From the NCBI GenBank assembly GCA_029881495.1, contig JAOUMJ010000001.1, positions 124,001-188,000 on the forward strand: a stretch of DNA of 64,000 bases, given 5' to 3'. Source of the stretch: Nitrospinota bacterium. Lineage in GTDB: Bacteria; Nitrospinota_A; UBA7883; JACRGQ01. Under the pieces are notes generated by a model. That model made no database searches. It was not told the origin of the DNA and saw only the letters and a list, made by a program, of their open reading frames with translations. The translations under genes and the position numbers were made by a program. Shown here one piece after another: positions 22,822 through 30,568 of this stretch; position 1 is the first letter of the stretch; each line of letters starts with the position of its first letter.

Positions 22822-25410
22822 CTACAGGATCTGCAGGAGGCTTTTTTTTATCGAGTCCATCCGTTCCGAGTGAATGATCTTCTTTCCGTCCGGCTCCGAG
22901 ACGTAAAAGACATTTAGCGCTCGGTGCCCTTCTGTAGTTATCCGCGCTGAGAAGATATCCACTTTCTGGTCGCTTAACACGCGCGTCGATTCGTATAGAA
23001 GCCCAAGCCTGTCGCGCGAATAAGTCTCAATGACCGTATGCGCGAATGATACGTCGTTCATTATGTTTATTTCAGGCGTTATTGAGGGAAGGCTGTCGCC
23101 TATTGTCATCATCTTTTTCCGGCTTCTAAGGAGATCCTCGACATTAATAGAGCCGGAGAGGACATTTTTAATTTCATTTTCTACACGGTTGATCATGGCT
23201 TCGTCGGTAACCGTTTTTTCATCAAGGCCGTTGATCCTGAAGATGTCGACCGCGATGCCGTCACCCCTGGTGAATATCTGGGAGTCGAGTATGTTGAAGT
23301 TTTTTGATGTTAGTGTTCCCACAAGTTTCTGAAGAAGGCCGAGAGAATTTTTTGTGACGATGGTGATTTCCCCCGGTTCGTGCTTTGAGATAAGCCGATA
23401 GCCTGTTGCGGCGGATTCGTTCGAGTCGAGGTATGCCTGAAAGATTTCAGCGTCTTCTTCAGCGTGTAGTGGGTCGCGAATAAGCAGGTATCTTTCCGGC
23501 ATTCCTGCCGCGAATCGCGCGGCGGTTCGAGAAAGTTTCGCATAAAATTCTTCCTTGACCATTTCCGGCTTTTCGGCGGTTTCCCCTTTTTCGAGTACGG
23601 CAAAGGCCTTTTGATAAAGTTCCTTGAGTAGCGAACCTTTCCACGAGTTCCATATGCCGGGCCCAACAGCGGTGGTATCGGCAAAGGTTAGGAGATAGAG
23701 CCTCTTCAATGTTGTTGTATCGCCGATCTTTTCGCAAAAATCGGTTACTACCTTGTCGTCATGCAGATCCCTCCTCTGGGCAACCATGTTCATGAGGATA
23801 TGGTGGCGGACAAGTTTGCAGATCGTGCCTATTTCATCTTCTTCATAGCCGAGATTTCTGACAGACTCTTCATCGATCTCCGTTTCTTCACCATGATCCC
23901 CTGAGCTTTTTCCCATGTCGTGGAAAAGTATGGCCGCTCTTACGAGGTCTTTTCTGTTTTCCTTTTCGTAGAGGGAGCGTAGGATGCTGCATTCCCCAAG
24001 TTCGTTTCGCTTCAGGTTGTCGAATTCCGATATCGCCCTGAATGTATGGTCGTCCACCGTGAATTTATGGTAGAGGTCGAACGGGGTGAGGAATCGTATT
24101 GCCCGCAGTTCCGGGATAATGGTAGTCAGGATCTTTGTGTCGCGAAGGACGTTAAGCGCGCTGAAAGGGTCGTCTTCCTTCAGCAGGTCGCGAAAGTGCC
24201 TGGATATCTCTTCCCTGTCCGGTTTTTCCTTTTTCCATATTCTCCCCACTTCAAGAAATATCTTTCGCAACCCCGTGGAAGGCTTGAGCCTTTTTCTGAC
24301 CATGTGGCTCAGTATCAGAAATATTTTTTCAGGCAAGGAGGCAAGCTGGTTGGGAGTTATATCCGTCAGGTATATCTCTTCAGGCCCGGCAAAAATATTT
24401 TTATCGATCTTTTTATGGCTTGGCTTGAATGAGAATCTTGAGCTTTCGGAGCGATACCTCCTGGCCTGGTCGAGGATGGAATTGCTGAATCTGTATATGA
24501 CATCGGCTGCGCGGTAGTAATCGCGCATCATTTGCTTTGGCGATTCCTTGTCGTCGTCTCCGTAGCCAAGCCTTTTTGCTACCTTGGGCTGCATTGAATA
24601 GGAGAGCACATCGTTCGGGACATCCTGCTGGAAATGAAGGTCGCACCTTATCTTCAGGAGGAAATCGACAGCGCGGCGAACCTCTTCAGTTTCGGAATTG
24701 CCGGCCAGTCCGCGTGAATTGATAGCGCTTAGTGTATTAACTCCGTACTGCGCGTAGGCAACCCAGAGCGCGGTGTGATAATCCCTGAGCGTTCCAGGGG
24801 ATTTTTTAAGGTCCGGTTCCGTAAGAAATATCGAGTTGTAAAAAGTATTGTGGCGCAACTCGGTCTCCTGCTGTTTGAGTCGGACATACTGGTGCGGTTT
24901 GGCGGACAATGTTTTTTTTCTGAACTGTCTTGTAAATGAATTGTAGAGGTCGATATTGCCAAGGATGAAACGTGCTTCCATCATCGCCGTTTTGCTAATC
25001 AGGTCGTTTTCGGCAATTTTTATGCAGTCATCCGTGGATCGGGTGGAGTGGCCGACCTTGAAACCGATGTCCCACAGGTAGGGGATGATCCCGGTTTGTT
25101 CCGTGTTTTTCCGGTGGAGACGTTCTGGTTTATAGAGGAAGAGAAGATCAATGTCGGACTTTGGGCAGAGTTCCTGTCGGCCGTATCCGCCAAGCGCGGC
25201 TAGTGCAAAGCCGTTGGCCGTAATGCTTTTATCTCCCTTTGGACTGCCGTCGATTTCCATGAAAAGATCGCTGATTATCCCGTCAGTGATAGAAGTGAGT
25301 TCCTGGCAAGTTTCGAATCCGCCGGATTTTCCGGTATTAAGGAGATGTTTTTTTTCAAGCCCGGATTTTGAGAGTTTCAGCCGTTCAATGTATTTCGCGA
25401 TATTTTTCAA
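22822..25410 (-). CDS. glnD: [Protein-PII] uridylyltransferase / uridylyl-removing enzyme
   Basis: Senses glutamine and adds or removes UMP on PII proteins, setting nitrogen control. At 862 aa it has all four parts: nucleotidyltransferase with GGYGRQELCPKSDIDLLF near residue 94, a helical UTase region, an HD domain with FHDMGKSSGDHGEE near 498, and two C-terminal ACT domains (SLGLLQKLVGTLTS near 705 and RDRLGLLYESTRVL near 806). It may belong with the sigma-54 promoters at the start of the window in a nitrogen network, but no direct link is seen. Confidence 0.96.
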   Translation of the reverse strand: MKNIAKYIERLKLSKSGLEKKHLLNTGKSGGFETCQELTSITDGIISDLFMEIDGSPKGDKSITANGFALAALGGYGRQELCPKSDIDLLFLYKPERLHRKNTEQTGIIPYLWDIGFKVGHSTRSTDDCIKIAENDLISKTAMMEARFILGNIDLYNSFTRQFRKKTLSAKPHQYVRLKQQETELRHNTFYNSIFLTEPDLKKSPGTLRDYHTALWVAYAQYGVNTLSAINSRGLAGNSETEEVRRAVDFLLKIRCDLHFQQDVPNDVLSYSMQPKVAKRLGYGDDDKESPKQMMRDYYRAADVIYRFSNSILDQARRYRSESSRFSFKPSHKKIDKNIFAGPEEIYLTDITPNQLASLPEKIFLILSHMVRKRLKPSTGLRKIFLEVGRIWKKEKPDREEISRHFRDLLKEDDPFSALNVLRDTKILTTIIPELRAIRFLTPFDLYHKFTVDDHTFRAISEFDNLKRNELGECSILRSLYEKENRKDLVRAAILFHDMGKSSGDHGEETEIDEESVRNLGYEEDEIGTICKLVRHHILMNMVAQRRDLHDDKVVTDFCEKIGDTTTLKRLYLLTFADTTAVGPGIWNSWKGSLLKELYQKAFAVLEKGETAEKPEMVKEEFYAKLSRTAARFAAGMPERYLLIRDPLHAEEDAEIFQAYLDSNESAATGYRLISKHEPGEITIVTKNSLGLLQKLVGTLTSKNFNILDSQIFTRGDGIAVDIFRINGLDEKTVTDEAMINRVENEIKNVLSGSINVEDLLRSRKKMMTIGDSLPSITPEINIMNDVSFAHTVIETYSRDRLGLLYESTRVLSDQKVDIFSARITTEGHRALNVFYVSEPDGKKIIHSERMDSIKKSLLQIL

Positions 25411-25462
25411 ATGGGCATCCTTAAAAATTCAGTTGCGAATGCAACAGAAGCGCAAATTTTCA

Positions 25463-26155
25463 TTACCCCGGTTTCTCAGCGTAAATAAGGTCGCATATTC
25501 CGAACGTAAGGGGCGTAACCGATATGTTGATGAATCCGGATGATTGAAATATCTCGGCGAGGATCTTCCTGTTCGGAAAGTTTACCGCTGAAAGCGGTAG
25601 GTAAGTGTATGCCTCGCTATGGCCGGAAATAAGTCTGCCGATAATAGGGAGTATTCTTGTGAAGTAGAAGAGGTATACCGCCTTGATAATCGAGTTTTCA
25701 GGGGTGGTGAATTCCAGGATAACGGTTCTGCCCCCCGGTTTCAGCACTCGCAGAATTTCTTTCAGTCCCGTTTCCAGCTTTTCAAAGTTGCGGATTCCGA
25801 AAGCGCAAGTGATCCCGGCAAAGGAATTGTCCCTGAATCCCAGCGAGAGTGCGTCACCCCGCACAATTTTAATATTTTTCCCGGCGGTTTTCTTTCTGGC
25901 TATTTCCAGCATTGCCTGGCTGAAATCTGCGGCAACGATCGGCGACGTTCCGTCCTGTTTCCGTAACTCAAGAGAGAAGTCGCAAGTTCCCGAAGCAAGG
26001 TCGAGATAAAGGCCGTTTTTTGGGGCAAGTTTCCTAGCTCCAAGCTTTCTCCAATATCTGTCGATGCCTCCACTAAGTATCCGGTTGAGGAGGTCATAGC
26101 TTGAGGCAATCTCGGAAAACATTCTGCTGATCTTGGCGGAATTTTTTTGCACCAT
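25463..26155 (-). CDS. ubiE: Demethylmenaquinone / 2-methoxy-benzoquinol methyltransferase
   Basis: C-methylates the quinone ring in menaquinone (MenG) or ubiquinone (UbiE) synthesis. About 230 aa. Motifs: FSEIASSYDLLNRILSGGIDRYWR at the start region (split: SEIASSYDLLNRILS, GIDRYWRK), the SAM loop LDLASGTCDFS, AAFGIRN-like CAFGIRNFE near 125, and the C-terminal PNRKIL. ATG 26155 is preferred; GTG 26152 and TTG 26179 are possible, since none has a clear ribosome-binding site. Which quinone is made cannot be told, though an NfnAB-bearing organism more often has menaquinone. Confidence 0.93.
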   Translation of the reverse strand: MVQKNSAKISRMFSEIASSYDLLNRILSGGIDRYWRKLGARKLAPKNGLYLDLASGTCDFSLELRKQDGTSPIVAADFSQAMLEIARKKTAGKNIKIVRGDALSLGFRDNSFAGITCAFGIRNFEKLETGLKEILRVLKPGGRTVILEFTTPENSIIKAVYLFYFTRILPIIGRLISGHSEAYTYLPLSAVNFPNRKILAEIFQSSGFINISVTPLTFGICDLIYAEKPG

Positions 26156-26421
26156 AGTATGTAACTTTACAGCATGCAACGAGGTTTAGACAATTCAATG
26201 ATTTGCGCCGAGAAGATTATCTCTCTGTTTTGCATTTAAAACTATTCCTGCTTTTAATATTTACTTCAATCCTGATATGGTTTATTTATTAACACTTCGG
26301 AAATTTGTAGCTATATATTACATGGAGCAGGTCTTAGATATAATAAGAACCTTCGGAAATGCTTAATAATATAAGAATTTGGTCGATGAGATGATAAACG
26401 TTTTGAAGGGTGACATCTGAA

Positions 26422-27171
26422 GTGGATTTTGGCACATTACTCGGTCTGATACTCGGTCTCGGTCTTATATTCGGGGCAATAATAAGCGGTGGCGACATCG
26501 GCGGCTTTATAGACGTTCCCAGTATAATGATAGTGTTTGGCGGTACTTTGGCGGGCACCATGGTCATGTTTCCGCTTAGCCAAGTTCTTGGCTCCATAAA
26601 AGTAGCCCTTAATGCCATGAAAGTAAGCGGTCACGACCCTGCGCGAATTATCAGGCAGATGATGGAGATCGCCAAAAAAGCTAGAAAGGACGGCCTTCTC
26701 TCTTTGCAGAATTTCAAGTCGACCGACCGTTTTTTAAACAAGGCGATGCAAATGACCGTGGACGGGATGGATCAAAATGTCATCCGCGAGGTTCTCACCA
26801 CCGAGATTGAGAAGCTCCGCTTCAGGCATATGACCGGAGCGCAGTTTTTCGAGCAGGTAGGGCTCCTTGCGCCGGCATTTGGAATGATAGGAACGCTCGT
26901 GGGACTTGTGCAGATGTTGCAGAATCTCAGCGATCCGTCGTCCATCGGACCGGCCATGGCTGTTGCTTTGTTGACAACGTTTTACGGGGCGATCTTTGCC
27001 AACCTGGTCTGCATCCCGATAGCTAAAAAGCTCGAGATTCGCTCAGCGGAAGAGACGATAAGCCTGGAGCTGATAATGGAAGGGGTAATTTCCATTATCA
27101 AGAAGGAGAATCCGTCCATAATGAAGTCAAAACTGAACGCGTTCCTCAATCCTAAACTTCAGCACAAGTAG
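26422..27171 (+). CDS. motA: Flagellar stator protein MotA
   Basis: Proton- or sodium-channel subunit of the flagellar stator, in the inner membrane. About 249 aa with four predicted membrane segments: residues near 5-22, 29-48, 145-167 and 178-200. The conserved PAFGMIGTLVGLVQML in the third segment and the cytoplasmic charged loop between segments 2 and 3 are present. GTG 26422 gives the family-like start VDFGTLLGLILG, with GAAGGG 11 nt before it; GTG 26410 is possible but its Shine-Dalgarno sequence would touch the codon. motB follows after 15 nt. Confidence 0.93.
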   Translation: MDFGTLLGLILGLGLIFGAIISGGDIGGFIDVPSIMIVFGGTLAGTMVMFPLSQVLGSIKVALNAMKVSGHDPARIIRQMMEIAKKARKDGLLSLQNFKSTDRFLNKAMQMTVDGMDQNVIREVLTTEIEKLRFRHMTGAQFFEQVGLLAPAFGMIGTLVGLVQMLQNLSDPSSIGPAMAVALLTTFYGAIFANLVCIPIAKKLEIRSAEETISLELIMEGVISIIKKENPSIMKSKLNAFLNPKLQHK

Positions 27172-27186
27172 GAGAGCCTCCTTTGT

Positions 27187-27945
27187 ATGGCTAAAGTTGA
27201 GAAAAAGCAGAACATTGTACCGTTGTGGTACGTTACCTTTGCCGACCTCTCGACGCTCATGCTCACCTTTTTTGTACTTCTCCTCTCATTCGCGAATTTC
27301 GACATCATCAAATTCAAGGATATGCTTGGCTCTGTAAAGGACGCCTTTGGCGTAACCGAGGAGCGTGTCGGTAAGGTGGTGCCCTACCTCTCCGGCGAGG
27401 AGAGTTTTCAGTCTGGCAAAAAAAAGGAAAAGGAAATTTCCGCGGAACAGAAGGCCGAGCTTCAGGCGGACGCGCAGAGTATGGAGACTCTGATCAAGGA
27501 TAGCCAGCTTGCGGAAAATACCTCAATTTTCATTCAAAAGAACGAGATTGTCATAAGGGTTGATGGAGGCGTATTTTTTAAAAGCGGCACTTCGGAGATA
27601 AGCCCGCCGGCATTCAAGCTGTTAAACAACCTTGCGGAAATTCTAAAACGGTCGACCTACTACCTGACCGTTGAAGGGCACACGGACAATATGCCGATAA
27701 AAACTGAATTGTTCCCTTCGAATTGGGAGCTTTCAGGGGTGAGGGCGACGACAATTCTGCGCTACCTGGTGAAAAAGGGGATCGATGTAGACCGGTTGCG
27801 CGCGATCGGGCTGGCCGATACCCATCCAGTAATGGACAATGAATCTCCCGAAGGGAGGAGCCGGAACCGGCGGGTCGAATTCATTCTGAAGAAAATGGAT
27901 GAAGAGAAGAAGGTTCCGGCTGAGCAGCCTCAGGGAGGGGTCTAG
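27187..27945 (+). CDS. motB: Flagellar stator protein MotB (first copy)
   Basis: Partners MotA and anchors the stator to peptidoglycan. The 252-aa protein has a single N-terminal membrane segment with the ion-binding Asp in YVTFADLSTLMLTFFVLLL, a plug-linker region rich in Lys/Glu, and a C-terminal OmpA-like peptidoglycan-binding domain with VEGHTDNMPIK, SNWELSGVRA and RSRNRRVEF. It forms an operon with motA. Its last 4 nt overlap the end of the convergent lipoprotein gene, leaving no room for a terminator. Confidence 0.93.
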   Translation: MAKVEKKQNIVPLWYVTFADLSTLMLTFFVLLLSFANFDIIKFKDMLGSVKDAFGVTEERVGKVVPYLSGEESFQSGKKKEKEISAEQKAELQADAQSMETLIKDSQLAENTSIFIQKNEIVIRVDGGVFFKSGTSEISPPAFKLLNNLAEILKRSTYYLTVEGHTDNMPIKTELFPSNWELSGVRATTILRYLVKKGIDVDRLRAIGLADTHPVMDNESPEGRSRNRRVEFILKKMDEEKKVPAEQPQGGV

Positions 27946-28703
27946 AGATCGTCCAGGCCTTTCCTCTGTTCGATATTCCCAGTCCTTCCGCGCGAGTTGT
28001 CTTTCTTCTTGTCCCCTTCCGAACTTATCGCATTGAGAGCACGGCTTTTCTCATCTGTTTTTGCCTCTTTTTTCATGCTTGAATCATCTGTTGAAAGGTT
28101 GCCAAGCTCGTCAATGGAGATCCCGGATTTTATGCTTTGACGTTTTGGTTTGGACTTCAGGTCCCCCATCACAGCCGTTTCCGATTTTTCTCCTGCATAG
28201 ACCAGGTATAGGTCGTCTTTTGTTTTTAACCTTCCATCGGGTCCCATCGAAATTATCACGAATTCCCAATCGACCTTTTTATTTGCTCCTATCTCCAGTA
28301 CAAGCGGGCTTCCCCACATGTCATTTTCGGTTTTCAGAGCGGAGACTTTCGGGTAAACTCCGTTTCTTTCCTTGTACCGCACGACGATATTCTGCAGGGC
28401 GAACATCCGTTTTGCGGTTTTGGATACCAGCGGATCTTCTATGCTTACACCTTTCTGCTCAAGAATATTTCTGAGGTTTTCAAACGTTTTTGTTTTGGAA
28501 TATTTCTCTGTGAGTTCGAGGTATATCGCGTTGGCCTCTTCCTGATTTCCATTTTTCTCCAGCGACGCGGCTTTTTCATAAAGTTTTCTTGCAGCGAGTT
28601 CCTCAGGGAGCGAGGTCTTTTTCTCAGCTTTTTCCTCAGATGAGCAGCCGGCAAGCGAGATTGCGATCAGCGCCGCAAATATAATGAAATTGTTTTTGCT
28701 CAT
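27942..28703 (-). CDS. Lipoprotein with GspG-like C-terminal fold
   Basis: 253-aa protein with a lipobox (LAGC, Cys19) after a hydrophobic signal. Residues about 38-85 look like a short tetratricopeptide-type helical pair (KLYEKAASLEKNGNQEEANAIY). The segment DMWGSPLVLEI then SMGPDGRLKTKDDL, near 130-165, resembles the C-terminal part of the type II secretion pseudopilin GspG, including the DDL end. The C-terminal tail is charged and low-complexity. It is translationally linked to the second motB by a 1-nt overlap, so an accessory role for that stator is possible. Confidence 0.7.
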   Translation of the reverse strand: MSKNNFIIFAALIAISLAGCSSEEKAEKKTSLPEELAARKLYEKAASLEKNGNQEEANAIYLELTEKYSKTKTFENLRNILEQKGVSIEDPLVSKTAKRMFALQNIVVRYKERNGVYPKVSALKTENDMWGSPLVLEIGANKKVDWEFVIISMGPDGRLKTKDDLYLVYAGEKSETAVMGDLKSKPKRQSIKSGISIDELGNLSTDDSSMKKEAKTDEKSRALNAISSEGDKKKDNSRGRTGNIEQRKGLDDL

Positions 28704-29491
28704 TATTCCACCTTTATAAATTTAAATTCTACCCTGCGGTTTTTTTTCCGGTTTTGCGGCGAGTTGTTTTCAAGCGCTGGTTTTCTGTCGGCATACCCTA
28801 CTGCGGCAAGCCTCTCCTTGGGGACTCCGAATTCCAGGAGTTTCCTGAGCACAGTGGTCGCCCGGACGGTTGAAAGCTCCCAGTTTGAGGGGAATATCTT
28901 TGATTTTATGGGTATATCGTCGGTATGCCCTTCGACAAGGAGATTAAAATTATAGGAACGCATTATCTTTGAAATGCCGTTCAGAAAAGGAAAGATTTTC
29001 TCTTTAATGTCGGCTTTTCCGGAATCAAACAGCGCCGATTCGTCTATTCTCACACTTATTCCATCCTGCCCGATAAATATCTTTATATCATCTAACATCC
29101 CCTCGCGAATTGCCACATCGGTTATCAGTGACGCAAGGGCGTTTCTTTCCTGCCTTTCGGGATTTACCGGCGGCGCATTTTTCTTAATACCGAGTTTTTC
29201 CGCAAGAGAACCTTCTTCCTTTACAAGTTGATGGATCCCTTTTTCGAGTTTTTGTGAACCGAATGAGTCCTGCATGCTACCGAGCGCTTTCTGAAATTCG
29301 ATAATCTCAATATTCGCGAATGAGAGAAGGAGGACGAAAAAGGTGAGCATCAGGGTAGTGAGATCCGCAAAGGTGACGATCCAGGGGGGGGCGCTCCCCT
29401 TTTTGCGAGTGGGCGGTTTTTCCAGTTCCTTTACGAATTCATCGTCGGCAATATCGGCGTAGGATGTCGAATTTTTTTCACCATTGCTCAT
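28703..29491 (-). CDS. Second MotB-like stator protein
   Basis: 262-aa MotB paralogue with a 30-residue cytoplasmic extension, then the membrane segment with the ion-binding Asp in IVTFADLTTLMLTFFVLL, and the OmpA-like domain with VEGHTDDIPIK, SNWELSTVRATT and NRRVEFKF. It differs from the first MotB mainly in the N-terminal extension and the linker. No second motA is in the window. It is transcribed towards motB, with the lipoprotein gene between, and the ATG has AGGAAG upstream. It may supply an alternative stator or act without a flagellum. Confidence 0.88.
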   Translation of the reverse strand: MSNGEKNSTSYADIADDEFVKELEKPPTRKKGSAPPWIVTFADLTTLMLTFFVLLLSFANIEIIEFQKALGSMQDSFGSQKLEKGIHQLVKEEGSLAEKLGIKKNAPPVNPERQERNALASLITDVAIREGMLDDIKIFIGQDGISVRIDESALFDSGKADIKEKIFPFLNGISKIMRSYNFNLLVEGHTDDIPIKSKIFPSNWELSTVRATTVLRKLLEFGVPKERLAAVGYADRKPALENNSPQNRKKNRRVEFKFIKVE

Positions 29492-29716
29492 TTTGATACT
29501 TCTTCCTAAATTTACGGTATTTTCATTTTATCCCTTTTTCGCCGCCTGATAGTAAAATTTGTTTACAATCCATCTTTTTGCAGAGGCGGTTTTATGCAGG
29601 AGATCCAGTGAATTCAGGATTTTGCTGAACTGAAAAAACATCAATAATTCATTGAAAAAACAGTATAATTAGTCCTTAATGAATAATTCAGGGAAGAATT
29701 TGCGAGGGGAGTGACA

Positions 29717-30475
29717 ATGTCTTTCCACTGGTTCGATATAGCCGCGGGGGTCTTCCTGCTCGGCTGTGTAATCTACAGCAGTCTGCGCGGTTTTGTTAAG
29801 GATCTCTTTTCCATGCTTGCATGGGTCATCGGATATTTTGGTTCGATTAGTATCCATCCATACGCGACCCCATATACCAAACAGGTAATAAAAACCGGAC
29901 TTATCGCCGACCTGGTCACCTTTTTCCTCCTCTTCGCGTTCCTGTACATATTTGTGCGTCTTCTAGGGGTACTGTCGCAAAAAAAGCTTGGGTTGCAGCA
30001 TATACCATCTGAAATTGACCACGGCGCAGGCGCAATATTGGGATTCGCCAAATGGGCATTTTTCCTGGCGATATTCCTCTCCCCTTTGAATCATTTTCCA
30101 GAATTGAAAAAGGATCTTTCGGAGAATTCCTTCATGGCGTCGATTATACTTAAGGCCACGACCCAGTTTTCAGCTTCGGATGGGACAGGTCTGGAACCAG
30201 GCAATGTTTTTGAAATACCCCTCCTGACAGTAGACAGGGAGAAAGTTTCGCCCCCCCTGGAACCGGGTAATGAAGGTGGGGAGCCAACAGTAGACAGATC
30301 ATCGCCTGTAAATAAAGATGAAAAAGGGGGCTCAGAAAGCGAACATGGGAAGCAGTTCAAGGTGAAGGAGATAGAGCCGATCATCAAGGCTACAACCGAC
30401 GTCAAGGAGAACAAAATTGAACCGGGTGATAATCCGAACGGGATGGATGATTTTATCAAATCATTTAAGAATTGA
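29717..30475 (+). CDS. CvpA-like membrane protein
   Basis: 252-aa protein of the CvpA (colicin V production) family. The N-terminal 110 residues hold about four membrane segments, beginning FHWFDIAAGVFLLGCVIYSSLRGFVKDL (given in parts: DIAAGVFLLG, SSLRGFVKDLFSM). The C-terminal half (about 135-252) is a polar, disordered-looking tail containing two LEPGN repeats and TVDR repeats (TVDREKV, TVDRSSP). ATG 29717 is preferred to GTG 29711 because GAGGGGA gives a spacing of 6 nt. Function of the family is poorly known; here it heads a run with the phosphatase and STAS genes. Confidence 0.78.
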   Translation: MSFHWFDIAAGVFLLGCVIYSSLRGFVKDLFSMLAWVIGYFGSISIHPYATPYTKQVIKTGLIADLVTFFLLFAFLYIFVRLLGVLSQKKLGLQHIPSEIDHGAGAILGFAKWAFFLAIFLSPLNHFPELKKDLSENSFMASIILKATTQFSASDGTGLEPGNVFEIPLLTVDREKVSPPLEPGNEGGEPTVDRSSPVNKDEKGGSESEHGKQFKVKEIEPIIKATTDVKENKIEPGDNPNGMDDFIKSFKN

Positions 30476-30500
30476 CAGGCATGCAAAACGCCGGGATTAT
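30472..30500 (+). promoter_or_regulatory. Putative promoter of the PP2C phosphatase gene
   Basis: TTGACA (30472-30477, overlapping the stop codon of the CvpA-like gene) and GATTAT (30495-30500) are separated by 17 nt. The start would fall near 30507, giving a leader of about 60 nt to the ATG at 30569. Confidence 0.5.
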
Positions 30501-30568
30501 CAATGTAGCTAACGCAGGTTTGTGAATAGCAAAATAATTTTATGGTTTTTAAAGGTATTAAGGAGAAC

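Noticed and set aside
26134-26150. TGGC...TTGC resembling a sigma-54 site within ubiE
   Set aside because: GG-to-GC spacing is two nucleotides too long, which abolishes sigma-54 binding.
26187-26214. TAGA...GCCGAGAA resembling a sigma-28 flagellar promoter upstream of motA
   Set aside because: Spacing is 16 rather than 15 nt, the -35 half is poor and it is over 200 nt from motA.
29664-29669. TATAAT before the CvpA-like gene
   Set aside because: A -10 box without any -35 at 16-18 nt.
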